Shown piece by piece: positions 47,753 through 59,863 of a stretch of 64,000 nt of DNA; within the stretch, counting starts at the first letter, position 1, and the number at the start of each line of letters is the position of its first letter. The position numbers and the translations under genes were made by a program. Where the stretch lies: assembly GCF_036898095.1 (NCBI RefSeq), contig NC_090735.1:10796112-10860111 (forward strand), in the 5' to 3' direction. The stretch comes from Palaemon carinicauda. Taxonomy: Eukaryota > Arthropoda > Malacostraca > Decapoda > Palaemonidae. The notes below the pieces were generated by a model that searched no databases, was not told where the DNA came from, and saw nothing but the letters and a program-made list of their open reading frames with translations.

Positions 47753-48552
47753 CAGGTTCTCTCCATGGTAACTTCAGTTAAGTTCTTAATCCTTGAGAGC
47801 CAACGAAACGCAATCAATGACTGTAGGTGCCACTGTTAGAGAAGTCACTGCAGTCTTTCCAAGTCCTTTGCGCTCAGAAATAAGAACGTCAATAAAGAAA
47901 CACAGAGTATCAGGGTTCTCCACCTCTGCCCAGCGCTGGCCCTCTACCCAAACTAATTATCAATATAAAAAAATGAACAGTTGATAAATGACAATACCTA
48001 AAACTGCAGATACAGTATGAAATTTGTCTTCATTCCACTTGATATTAAACTTAAAATCTCAAACGGCACATGTAAAAGACCGACATCCATGTCATGGAAA
48101 GTGTAAAAGTGGCAATGTTGTGGCACACACTAAAAGGAAAAAGATCGGAAAAGTAAATTAGTTTACAATGATAAACACCAGAAGCCTCCAGGAAATGTTC
48201 TGCATAATCAAAATCAACACGATGAATTCTTAGAATCATAAATTCTACCTCTATCATTCTTTTAAGAAGCGATTTCTGAACATCATTCTTTTTTACACTG
48301 TTATCCTTTTTCAGTAAAGTTTGAAATTTAAATAGTTTCTCCAGAGCATGACTTTGTCATCTCGAGAATAGATACTGTTGCCCGATTATGAGATTAATCC
48401 CGGGATTAATGCCATGAATGTTGTTTTTTGAATATTCACATCATACATACTGTAACTACAAGCTAACTTGTTTGGTTTAACAGTTGTGGTATGTTGCTTA
48501 GGATGTAATGTGAATAGCATATACTCTTGAGATAATACTTTGAAAATGTCAT

Positions 48553-48625
48553 CGCCCGAACAGGGACTTGAACCCTGGACCCTTAGGTTAAAAGCCTAAT
48601 GCTCTACCGACTGAGCTATCCGGGC
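48553..48625 (-). tRNA. tRNA-Lys (UUU), intact, at array boundary
   Basis: Consensus 73 nt, TTTT downstream. Its 5' flank differs from that of the preceding Lys genes because LINE-derived sequence begins within about 15 bp. Confidence 0.95.
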
Positions 48626-48639
48626 TTGAATAACATACC

Positions 48640-49016
48640 AAAACAAGCAACAAGCTTGTTTTCTAGGCCAAACCATATAACATGTGAATATAGTAAGAAG
48701 AGCAATGAACCAAGAACACTACCCGGACGAACACCAGAAATCACATTCCTATACTTTCTATGGTGCCCATCAACAATCTGTTACTTAAAAACCCAATAAT
48801 GATACTAAGAAAAGACCCACATACTCCCAAATTTTTTGAGTTTGAAAACAAGGGCCTCATGATTAACACTGTCAAAGGTAGCACTAAAATCAAGGCCAAT
48901 CACACGAAGTTCCTGACCACAATCAAGGGATTTCTGTACACTATTGAAGACTGTAGAATTATAAATTTTGAAGACAGCGAGCTTACAAAGAAATTATCCT
49001 CTTTATTTATAAAATG
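48640..49016 (-). mobile_element. LINE reverse transcriptase fragment, decayed
   Basis: Aligns with 58771-59150. On the minus strand it keeps recognisable pieces of a LINE RT (DFSATFD, NHE, FKLK) but with internal deletions and no long open frame. Confidence 0.75.
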
Positions 49017-49429
49017 AACATAAAAAACTGTAAAGGACGATAATAACCGCACTCATTCTAACACTCAATAAATATAAAACTAACACTCAGATTAAACAAG
49101 ATTAACTGTATAGTGGGGCCATCCTGGCTCATACATCACTAGTACAATATCTTATTATCTGTCCATGGATGCTATAAATAGGAAGGTCAAATCCTTTCCT
49201 TTTTCTCAATTAACTTCCAGAGCAAATGTGTCTGTCAGTATAATGTTCATGTTCTGTATAATTAAAGTGATGATGTCTTAGAATCATAAATTGTAGTTGC
49301 TCCTATTTTACTCTGAACACATTTCTGAATACCTTTCTTTTCCACAATGAATGACTTTACCTACAGAAGTTGGAGCAGCTTATGTTATTTCCCCAGAGTC
49401 TGACTTTGCATTAATTATAGGTAGATGGT

Positions 49430-50115
49430 TGGCCAGGGCACCAACCAACGGTTGAGATACTACCGCTAGCGAGTTATTGGGTCCTTTGACTGGCCAGAAA
49501 GTACTACATTGGATCCCTCTCTCAGGTTATGGTTCATTTTGTCTTTGCCTACACATACACCGAATAGTCTGGCCTATTCTTACCACATTCCCCTCTGTCA
49601 TCATACACCTAACAACACTATCTGAGATTACTAAACAATTCTTTGCTCAAGGGGTTAACTACTGCAATGTAATTGTTAGGTAGTTACTTTCCTCTTTTTA
49701 AGGGAAGAAGAGACGCTTTAGCTAGGGTAAGAAGCTCTTCCAGGAGAACACCACTCCAAATTCAAACCACTGCTCTCTAGTTTTGGGCAGTGCCATAGCC
49801 TCTTTAACATGGCATTCCACTGTCTTGGAATAGAGTTCTCTTGCTTGGGGGTACACTCGGGTATGCTGTTTTAACTTATTTCTCTTCCTCTTGTTTTCTT
49901 TTCTTTCTTTTTTAACTTTTAATAGTTTATATGTGAAAGATCTAATTTGATATTGTTACTGTTCTTGAAATATTTTATTTTTATCATTCATTCTTCTCTT
50001 GCAGTTTATTCATTTCCTTCTTTCCTTTCCTCAATGGGTTGGAGTCCTTGGGCTGATAGCATATTGGTTTTACAACTAGGGTTTATAGCCTAGCCTGTAG
50101 TAATAATAATCATAG
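49430..50115 (+). mobile_element. LINE 3' tail, plus orientation
   Basis: Runs from cggttgagatactaccgc through cctttgactggccagaaag and gtacactcgggtatgctg to acaactagggtttatagcc and a TAATAATAAT end. It is the near-complete, opposite-strand version of the tail relics in units 1-5. It is absent from the homologous place near 59530, so it is an insertion. Confidence 0.8.
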
Positions 50116-50376
50116 CCAAAAGACCTCAAATACAAATATAGTGAATTAGGAAAACATTATCCTAATAGTCTATTGTGAGACTAATGATGAATCCTTACAA
50201 TTCATGGCCATGATTTTTGTTTAAGAAAATGCACATCATATACATCAGGTTTAGTTGTATGGCTTCCAGTCATGGTACATGGACTATTGTTGATTGTGAT
50301 ATAGTGTTACGCGTCAGAGGGGGGGGGGGTCAGGGAGAGTCTATTCACACGAGATAATCATCTTTGAAAAGGGCAT

Positions 50377-50449
50377 CGCCCGAACAGGGACTTGAACCCT
50401 GGACCCTTAAGTTAAAAGCCTAATGCTCTACCGACTGAGCTATCCGGGC
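50377..50449 (-). tRNA. tRNA-Lys (UUU), anticodon-stem wobble variant
   Basis: One change (plus-strand cttaagtt for cttaggtt) makes a G-U pair in the anticodon stem. The fold is otherwise kept and TTTT lies downstream, so it is probably still functional. Confidence 0.85.
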
Positions 50450-52285
50450 TTGAGTGATTAAACATAAAAATGGATTTATTTCAGGAATTATGTATAAAGG
50501 CACGAGACTGTGCTGTGAGCTATACTGTAAAGCTATGGGGAATACCAAAAAAAATGAGAAAATTTTGTAAAAGAAGAAGAACATGGGGAGGATACGTACC
50601 TATACGTTCTTCCCTGAAACAATGGCCTAATTTATCAAGGTACACACAAGAATGTACCTCTAACTGCAAAAAATTTTAACAATTAGTAACAACTGGGTGA
50701 AGGGCATTTTCAACACCAAAATTAAAGAAAATGGTAGGAACAGGGTCCATATTTTTTTTTTTTGCTATTAGAATAACCATGTCTATTAATAGAAGACATG
50801 AAAATTCCTTTCCAGAGAGTACGATCTCCACCCACATCAACATCATTTGATCCTTAGCATATTGAGCACTCTGTAATACTCAGTGGGTAGAGCTCTATAC
50901 AATTTGTATATCAGCACATTTTTGTTTCACGACAAGGAAATAAAAGTATTAGATTTTGAAGCATCACTGCCAGTTTAGCAAAGGCTCCCCCAATATTCTT
51001 TGAAATAAAAAAAGTCCCCCTGTCTACCTACTGCCAATGACAATAAATGATCTGTAGGTAAACCGCTACTCCTAAAGACCGAGACACTCATATGCAAATT
51101 ACTGGCCAAGATTGTTGTAAAGACCATAATTTAGTTCATTATAACATAAAACAATGTACAACTGACAATATCTCTAACAATCGCCACGCTTCCCCATCAT
51201 ATAACTAGGTTGTGCCCCATTATGGCACATAGACCATAATAATGGTATATGTGTAAGTCTGCAAACACGTATGTAGTCCGTTCGCACCAAATGTCATTTA
51301 TTAGCCATGTCACGGCAACTGTTACCATAGTGCCGGCCTGGTGTTGCAAAATGTTACGAACTGTCTTCCAGGTGTCACCATTGGTCATGACTTAATATGG
51401 AAACACTTACATTTTCGGTTGCCCGAAAAAATTCACTATGGTGACAAGGTGCTATATGGTGGAAACATCAATTGACAATGCAACCCCACAACTGTCACCA
51501 AGCAAAAAAAGGTCGCTCTACCCGAGATCATCACCTCAACAATTTTCCCTATGACGTCACATACCACCATGGTGATTGACATCATGGGAGCAAAAAACCG
51601 CAGACTTCTTTTTTTTTTTGTCACCAGAACCACACAATTGAGGGCAACTCTTGCCAAACTTGCCCGTCATGATGATTGCCAGCTTAGACCACATATATAT
51701 GGCTCGGGCATGTAACCATAAATGTGCAGTTTTACCATACTCTATCTACTGGTAAACCTTCGAATCTCACAGGAACAAGCAAAGGACCTAAGTTGATCTT
51801 ATTAGAATCTAAATGAGGAGACTTGTGGTATACAAAATGGAAAGCTGCCATAAACATAGTTTTTAATTCCCAATACTATACAAGGCTATCCAAAATTACT
51901 TAACATAATCTTTTCACCCAGCGAAGCTCAAGTTTAATGTTTCTCTTGCATGGTTAGAGGTTAATTAGCCAATAAGTCTTAAGTATGAATGAGTGGAAAT
52001 TGATTGGTCTTGGAGTAAACGTTTTCTGATCTCCCCTAAACCTGATTAATTTCCAAAGGTCACTGATGAATAATTAAAAATTCATGGATTTTTTCTTTTG
52101 GAGTTATTCTGAGCATGATATGTGTAAGTTGCATATATTCTATACTACGTGTTGTTGTTTGTGAGGTACTGTCATGTATGGAAAAGAGTGGGATGCCTAT
52201 TTTTATATCTTGCCCATAAGGCTTAGTTGTTTTACTTCATTGAAATTTCTTTTAGATAAGAGATAATAATCCTCGAAAAGGTCAC
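50450..52285. repeat. Second-array spacer S, copy 1
   Basis: This non-coding stretch of about 1.8 kb lies between two Lys genes and recurs at 52359-54358 and 59864-61943. Shared landmarks are the phrase gaagggcattttcaacacc near the left and tatatatggctcgg near the right. No protein gene is apparent. Confidence 0.75.
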
Positions 52286-52358
52286 CGCTCGAACAGGGAC
52301 TTAAACCCTGGACCCTTAGGTTAAAAGCCTAATGCTCTACCGACTGAGCTATCCGGGC
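52286..52358 (-). pseudogene. tRNA-Lys pseudogene
   Basis: Full length, but with a C-A mismatch in the acceptor stem and the conserved T-loop C changed to T (TTTAAGT). This should damage the B box and the tertiary fold. Confidence 0.8.
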
Positions 52359-54358
52359 TTCAGTGATTTTGCATGAAATAGACTCATTGAAGCAAATAAA
52401 ATGAATTGGATTTATTTCAGGATCTATATCTAAACCCATGAGATTGCACTGTAAGCTATATGGTGAATACCAACAAAAAGTAGAGAACATTTTGTAAAAT
52501 TTGAAGAACATGGGGAGGATAAGTACCCAAACGTTGATCCCTGAAACAATAGACTAATTTATCAATGTCCACACAAGAATCTGTATCTCAATGGAAATTA
52601 GTTTGATTTTTATAGTTACATTATTGGAGAATAGGAGGTGAAGTAAATGAGAATGTTTGTACCCAGGCAAAGTTTTGAACACTGGGCCCTACGATCTCCT
52701 GGCTTATATATACATTACTAAAAAGGGGTCTAAAGTAAAGTAAATAAAACAATGCGCTAATTAGACACTACCTCTAACTGCAGAAAATGTTACATTTAGT
52801 AACAATTGGGTGAAGGGCATTTTCAACACCAAAATCAAGATAATTGGTGGAAAAGGGTTCATAATTTCCTTGCTATAAGAATAACCACGTCTAACAGAAG
52901 ATATGAAAATTCCTTTCCAGAAAGTATGATCTTAACACACATCAATGTCATTTGCTCATTAGTATCTTGAGCACTCTGTAATAATCAGTTGGTAGAGCTC
53001 TATACAATTTGAATATTTGCACATATTTGTTTTACGACAAGGAAATAATAGTATTAGATTTAGAAGCAACACTGCCATTCTAGTAGAGGCTGTCCCAATA
53101 TTCTGAAAAAACTAGTTCTCCTCTCTACCTACTGCCAAAGATAATAAATGATCTGTAAGTAAATCACTACTCCTAAAGCCAGAGTCACTCATATGCAAAT
53201 TATTGGCCGTGATTGTTGTAAAGGCCATAATTTAGTTCTTTATAACGTACAACAATGCATTACTGACAGTATCTATAACAATCACCATGCTTCCCCACCA
53301 TATCACTAGATAGTGCCCTGGTATGTCTACAACACCTAAGTGGTCCGTTTGCACCATTATTTATTGGCCATGTCAAGGCAACTGTTGCTGTAATGGCGGC
53401 CTGGTGCGACAAGACGTTACGAACCGTCTTTCCGGTATCGCCATTGATCACTAAGTGTTGGTGCAAGCATTGAGTTAATATGGCAACGCTTACCACATTT
53501 TCGGCTGCCCAACAAAATTCCTTATTGTGATAGGGTACTGTTTGGTGGAATTATCACTTGAAAATGCAACTCCACAACCGTCACCAAGCAAAGAAGGTCG
53601 CTCCAACCGAGATCATCACCTCGTAAAAATTTTACAAATAATGTCGTATACCACCATGGTGACTGATATCGTGGTGGCGCAAACAGCCCACTGTTTTTTT
53701 CCCACCAGAGCCACACGATTGAGGGCAACTATCACCAAACTTACCTGTTATAACCATCGTAAGCTGAGACCGCATATATATGGTTTGCACATGAAACATG
53801 AATGTGCAGTTTAAACATATTCTATCCAATGGTAATCTTTTGAATCTCAAAAGCACAAGCACAGGGCCTAAGTCAATATTATGAGAATGTGAATGAAGAG
53901 ACTTGTGGCATTCATTATGAAGCGCTGTCAAAACAAAGTATTTGACTCCAAAGTTATAAAAGGCTATCAATAATTACTTGGCATCATAATTTCACCCAGC
54001 AAAGCCTGAAACAGTTTAATGTTTCTCCAGTCTTATTAGGGGCTAATTCTAAACTATGAATGAGTGAAAATTGATTTGACTTGGATTAAACATCTTTTGA
54101 GACCCCCTAAATTTGCTTAATTTTCAAAGGTCACTGATTAATAACAAAAACTTGATTGACATTTTTCTTTTGTAGTTCATCTGAGTATGATATGTGTAAG
54201 TTGCATATGTTCTATACTGCGTGTTGTTGTTTTTGAGGCACTGTTATGTATGGAGAAGGGTGGGATGACCATTATTTATATACCACCCATAGGGGTTACT
54301 TGTTTTACTTCATTGAAATTTCTTTTATATAAGAGATGATGAAACTTGAAAAGGTCAT
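52359..54358. repeat. Second-array spacer S, copy 2
   Basis: It is homologous to copy 1 and copy 3. It retains the ccaccatggtg palindromic stretch near 53650. No coding signal is seen. Confidence 0.75.
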
Positions 54359-54431
54359 CGCCCGAACAGGGACTTTAACCCTGGACCCTTAGGTTAAAAG
54401 CCTAATGCTCTACCGACTGAGCTATCCGGGC
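54359..54431 (-). pseudogene. tRNA-Lys, T-loop damaged
   Basis: Only one change from consensus, but it replaces the invariant T-loop C (TTAAAGT). This falls in the B box, so transcription is probably impaired. Confidence 0.7.
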
Positions 54432-54719
54432 TTATAGAATATGACAAGCTAAAGAATATTTCAAGTAAAAATATAAAACAATAAGTAGCAGATTTAATAC
54501 AGGCACAAAAGACGAGTTACCGTATGCACTAGAAGGATGTGAATATTTTAAGCCCCTTTTATATAGATTTTACAGAAAATGAAGCAAGGGTAGGATAATA
54601 ATACATAAATTTCCCTAAAAAAATATCTCATCAAATTAGAAACAAGATTCCCTCACCAAATCAAAAAATTACTACAGCTTGAGGATTTTCCAATGATGCT
54701 GGGATTTCCTTCATCATAC

Positions 54720-54811
<92 letters not shown>

Positions 54812-55891
54812 AAAATGAATGATGTTTATAGTTTTGACACTGTATTTATTTTATTAATCCAATTCTAAATAAAGACTTAACAATAATCATGACTAAGGAG
54901 AAGATGTGTTGATATGGACTAACTGTTTAAAGTGAAAAGGAAGGATAATGAGTCTTCCAGCCCGGGATTCTAAAGTGAATAGGAAAGTCTAAAAAGATTA
55001 ATTGCAGCTTCATTAGAGTATCTGGATCTACACAGACAAAGAGGCCACCTTGTATGCCAAAGCATAAAGGGAATTTTCCGCTCTGTTTTCAGAAGGGCCT
55101 TTATGAGAGATGAACAAAAGGGGAAGGATAATGGTACATAACTTCATTGCTCAAACAATGACCTAGTCTATTGACAGGAGCAGGAGCCTCACTTTCCAGC
55201 TCCAAAAAGTTGTCTCCTTCCATTTTGAATTCCTTCGTTCATTGGTATTTTGCATAATTTGTGGTACTCTGTCTCTGACATGTTAGCAAAATTAGTAACT
55301 AGTTTATATTGAAAAAAAAAGAAGCAATCTTGTTTCCCAAAATTGTAGATATGAAATTTGTCGATTTCTATTTAATATCAAAAGTTTAAAATCTTATAAC
55401 ATACAAGTAAAAAGATTATGTCGATTTGATGACAGTGTAAAAGGGGGACATACTAGAAAAACCATCAAAAGAAAGATAAGCAAAGAAAAGTTTTAAATAT
55501 AGCATTTTTAGAAAGAATATAACGAAACTATCATTCAATTAACTTCCTGGACGAATGCATTTCACTTATGTCTCAGTTTAGTATAATCAATATTGCCATA
55601 GTAAGTTCTTGGCATTATAAACTGGGTCACCATACTCTTCTCTTAATCTAGTACTTTAACTTGTTTCTTTTCAAAACATTCCTAATGTAACTTTAGTTTA
55701 CTGTTACTTCACCAACGTCTATATCATGGAAAGTAATAAAGGGAAGAAAATCACAGCAAATTATATATATAATTTCAATTTGAGGTTAGACAAGAAATCT
55801 ATCCCATTGTTAACTTCCAGAGCAAATGTTAATGTATACTATACCAGTTACTGCTCATGTTCTGTATAATCAAAATCAACATGAAGATGTC
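54432..55891. repeat. Second-array spacer T, copy 1
   Basis: It holds a GA tract and then about 1.1 kb without a gene. It is homologous to 62017-63400, with close agreement for example at 54840-55260 versus 62400-62830. Confidence 0.75.
54722..54807. repeat. (GA)n microsatellite
   Basis: About 43 repeats followed by an A-run, in spacer T. Confidence 0.97.
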
Positions 55892-55894
55892 TTA

Positions 55895-57030
55895 AGCCGG
55901 CCATACACGCAGAGGACTGACCGTTCGGTTTGTCCTGCAGGAGTGGAGTGACGCTCCAATCCTGTGAGAAATGCCGACACACGCTACAGACTAGCCTGCT
56001 TAGTTCAAGATGATTGGGCACCCAGGATTATGCCTACATAGTTACGTTTTTTGGTATTTTTAAACCAAATTTGGTACATTACGGGGTCTAAAGTACAATT
56101 GGTAGCCTACATCTAATTTTTAAAATGCCAAATTTTGGAACTTTTTACTTTCTTTATATATTATCTAATATAAATCTATGAAATCTGATTTTAAATAATC
56201 ATATGAAGGAACGTAATAGGCATTCTCTGTCAGCTTCTACATGGTGGTGATTGTCTGCTACGGTGCCAATGTACCTATTTCTCTTGAAGTCATTATAGAC
56301 TACCTTTCCCTTTATCCCTCTTAATCCGAGAGTCCAAGTGCCTCCTGAAAGGAATATACTAAATGGATTTTTAGACCTTTTTGGAGATTATCTTATGCTG
56401 AAGCACTACTGTACTTTTAATTAGGCATACTTGTTTTCACGTTAATTTATAGTAATTTGAAAGTATCTATAACAATGTTTGATCCTGTGGGTCCATCTTG
56501 TGAGATAGGTCGGATTGATTGCTTCGCTAATCATAGACCTTGATTACTTCTCCAAACGTCTCTACTATCTCCTCCCACCAGCACCTGTGCAGGATTAGTA
56601 CCTTCATTAATCTTTTGACTCTACTGTGGGAGACTACCTAGTTTGGGAAGGGAAAGAGCAATCTTCTCTGATATAACAATGATAAAGCAAAAATTTTTTT
56701 ATTTCAGTAATAAGTCAAATGATTGTGAAATGCAATCAGTGTATCATTATAATATAAAAGTGGTCCAATCAAGGGACAAAGTATGGAATACTGTATGTGT
56801 CAAAATAGGCGAGTCAACCCAGTCGCCATGCTAGTCCGTGCCCACACACGCAAGAGATTGGCGGCGCATACTGGCAATCGCGACGGGATGGGCCTGTTCG
56901 GTCAAACATGAGAGGACAGGCTAGTCACGCCAGGTTTGTCCTGTTTAACCCCCATACACATTAAGAATTGGTGTGAACACGCCAATCATGGGCAAATCAG
57001 TACGCCAATCCTCTGCGTGTATAGCCTGCT
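55895..57030. mobile_element. PIF/Harbinger-like non-autonomous element
   Basis: The 1136-bp insertion has 22-bp ends AGCCGGCCATACACGCAGAG.. and AGCAGGCTATACACGCAGAG.. that differ at two positions. It is flanked by TTA (55892-55894 and 57031-57033). The empty site gtcttagaatcataaa exists at 49273. Subterminal copies of the cacacgc/agagattgg theme lie near 56845. The interior has no transposase. Confidence 0.83.
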
Positions 57031-57337
57031 TTACAATCATAAATTGTTCATCCTCCTAATCTTTTCTGAAGATATATATAAATACCTTTCTTTTCCAAGG
57101 TGAATTACTATACTCAGTATATTGGAGGAGCTTATATTGTGGGGGAAATGTTCTTGATAGCATTGCAAATTATGGCCATGAATTTGGTTTTAGAATATTG
57201 TATGGCTTGGCATTTGTAGCTGGTAGTACACTTGAGTTCTATTGTTTGTGATATACGATAGTGCTAACCGTAAGGGATGGGGAGAGGAGACTAGGGAGAG
57301 ACTATCCACAAAAGATGATAATCCTCAAAAAGGTCAT

Positions 57338-57410
57338 CGCCCGAACAGGGACTTGAACCCTGGACCCTTAGGTTAAAAGCCTAATGCTCTACCGACTGAG
57401 CTATCCTGGC
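57338..57410 (-). tRNA. tRNA-Lys (UUU), acceptor-stem mismatch
   Basis: One change makes the 5' acceptor strand GCCAGGA, giving an A-G mismatch at the fourth pair. The internal promoter boxes are intact and a TTTTT tract lies downstream. Function is doubtful. Confidence 0.65.
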
Positions 57411-57825
57411 TTAAATGATGACAAAAAAAATGAATCTTAGAAGTAAAAAAAAAGAAAGAAAGAAAAAAAAGAGGCTTTGGATTTATTTCACGAAATATAT
57501 CAAATGGAAAAGATTCACTGTGACCTAAAAGGTTATGGGAAATGCCAACACAAATTCGAGCAAATTTTGTAGATGAAAAAAAGGGAGGATAATTACCTAT
57601 ACCTTCCTTCCTAAAAATATGTCCTAATCAAGGTACAGACATAACTCTATAGAAAAAAAAAAAAAAATCACATGAAGAACTTCCATTTAAGCAACCTATT
57701 TTGCACAGATATCCCCGATCTCTTAAAACATGAAAAAACTTACATAACTCCCATACAACACATAAACGATTTCAATTATAGTAGCGCTTTACATTAATCA
57801 ATATTATATTAAAGAAGGACTTCAC
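57411..57825. other. Spacer, no gene seen
   Basis: AT-rich spacer resembling the start of spacer S just upstream of a Lys 5' end, for example the ggatttatttca phrase. It contains A-rich runs at 57448-57472 and 57652-57667. Confidence 0.5.
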
Positions 57826-59150
57826 AATAATCATTATTGTTATTATCATTACTGGCAAAGCTACAACCCTAGTTGAAAAAGTAGCATGCTATAAGCCCAA
57901 GGGCTCCAACACAGTGAGGAAAGGAAATGAAAATATAGATATACTACAAGAGAAGTATTTGATAATTAATTAAAATATTTTAACAACAGTAACAACATTG
58001 AAATAGATCTTTCATATATAGACTATTGAGACTAAGTCAGGATGTTCAACATAAAACATTCTCTGCAAGTTTCAACTTTTGAAGTTCCAATGCTTCAACG
58101 ACCTGATTAAGGTCATTCCACCATCTGATCATAACTCGAATAAAACTTCTAGAATATTGTGAAGGCAAGTCTATTAGAATTAACTGCGTACCTAGTATTA
58201 TGAGCAGGATGGTACTGTCTGGGAAGATCTGAATGCAAAGGATGGTCAGAGTTATGAAAAATCTTGTGTAATACGTATAAAGAACTATCTGAACCATGCA
58301 AGTTCTTGCCTAACAAATCAAGATGAGAATCATCAACTGAAGATCAGACAGGAGAACAATACTCGAAACAAGGCAAAATGAAAGAATTAAAACACTTCTT
58401 CAGAATAGATTGATCACCAAAAAACTGAAAAGCCTTTCTCAATATGCCATTTTTTTGTTCAATTGAAGAAAATATAGGCAGAAAGTGTTTCCCATGAGTA
58501 TATTTGCTATCAAGAACCACACATATTATTTTAAAAGAGTCGTATCAAGTTAAGGAAACTTTATGAATGCTGAGATCTGGATGTTGAGGAACCACTGTCC
58601 TCGAACTACTTACAATCATACTTTCAGTTTTGTTAGGGTTCAACTGCATGCCTCATAATTTGCACCATCCACTAATTTTAGTTAGATCTCTATTAAGGGA
58701 TTGAACAACACCAGATCTACATTCAGGAGATGGAAGTGAAGCAAACAGTGTAGAACTATGTGCATATGCACCAACCTTGTTTTCTAGGCCAAACCATATA
58801 TTATGAGTATAAGATAAGCAAAAGTAATGGGCCAACAACAATAACCTGAGGAACACCAGAAATCCCATTTCTATACTTTCTATGACGCCCATCAATAAAA
58901 TCTCTTTGCAATCTGTTACTCAAAAATTCAATGATGAGGTTAAGATAATACCCACCTAACCTCAACATTTTGAGTTTGAAAACAAGGGACTCATGATTAA
59001 CACGGTCAAAGGTAGCACTAAAATCAAGGACAATCATGTGAAGTACCTGACCACAATCACAGGATTTCTGTACACCATTGAAGACTGTAGCATTATAAAA
59101 TTTGGAGATGGTGAGCTTACAAAGAATATCCTTTTTATTTATAAAATGGA
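57826..59150 (-). mobile_element. LINE, 5'-truncated, CR1/Jockey-like
   Basis: On the minus strand, RT motifs DFSATFDRVNHESLVFKLK (59037 downward) and SGVPQVIVVGPLL are followed by the active-site region. YADD has become YAHS (about 58765). Then come NPNKTESMIVSSSRTVVPQ and C-terminal ILPCFEYCSPV and SDLPRQYHPAHN. It ends in a tail with ctacaaccctagttgaaaaa and an ATT-rich end near 57830. Several frameshifts and stops; inactive. Confidence 0.8.
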
Positions 59151-59790
59151 TCTAAAATAAATCCGTAAAGGATAATAATTACCATACTCATCCTAACATT
59201 CAATGAAGAAAAAACTCACACTCAGATTAATGAAGATTAATTGTATTAGTGGGGCCAACCCCGTTCTAGTACAATATCTTATTACCTGTCCATGCTTGCT
59301 ATAATTGGGATGGCGATTCATTTTATTTTTCTCAGTTAACTTCCAAAACTGATGTGTAAGTTAATTAATGTTCATGTTCAGTATAATCAAAATGATGACG
59401 TCTTAGAATCTTAAACTGTAGCTTCTCCAATTCTCCTCTGAAGACATTTTTAAATACTTTTCTTTTCCACACTGAATGACTTTGCCTACTGAAGTTGGAG
59501 CTTAGTTGTTTCCTCAGATTCTGATTTTACATTAAAAAAAAGAAAAAAAAACAGGTACAGATACAGTGACTTATGAGAAATATTATCCTGATAGACTTTT
59601 GTAGAGACTAATGATGCACCTTACAATTAATGGCCATGATTTTTGTTTTAGAATATGCCCATCATATAAAACAGGTTTGTTCAGTTTTATGGCTATTGTT
59701 GATTGTGATATACTGTTACGCACGAGGGGAGATGGGGGTCCTAGGAAGAGTTTATTATCATGATATGACGATAATCTTCGAAACGGTCAT

Positions 59791-59863
59791 CGCCCGAACA
59801 GGGACCTGAACCCTGGACCCTTAGGTTAAAAGCCTAATGCTCTACCGACTGAGGTATCTGGGC
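59791..59863 (-). pseudogene. tRNA-Lys pseudogene, multiply mutated
   Basis: The 5' end reads GCCCAGATACCTCAG, which breaks an acceptor pair and a D-stem pair. The T-loop reads TTCAGGT. There is no TTTT terminator downstream. Confidence 0.8.

Larger units (their letters stand above)
41975..48552 (-). repeat. Macro-unit 7 (6578 bp), near-identical copy of unit 6
   Basis: It matches unit 6 base for base apart from a handful of substitutions and run-length changes. The largest difference is the GA tract (about 54 bp here, about 98 bp in unit 6). The transposon sits at the same position. Spacers 42048-42901, 44233-44926 and 47753-48552 are non-coding. Confidence 0.93.
48626..50376. repeat. Second-array spacer with LINE pieces
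   Basis: The macro-unit pattern stops right after the Lys gene at 48553. What follows is a LINE reverse transcriptase fragment (48640-49016), short spacer, and a plus-strand LINE tail. Bases 49017-49430 and 50116-50376 align with 59151-59790 and show no gene. Confidence 0.75.

Noticed and set aside
51600..51625. ccaccatggtgattgacatc region as a Kozak start of a gene
   Set aside because: The following frame is short and differs between the three spacer copies. The palindrome CACCATGGTG is the likely reason it stands out.
53632..53970. Overlapping open frames of 95-112 codons on both strands in spacer S
   Set aside because: They are not kept open in the homologous spacers at 51560 and 61230 and have no recognisable domain.
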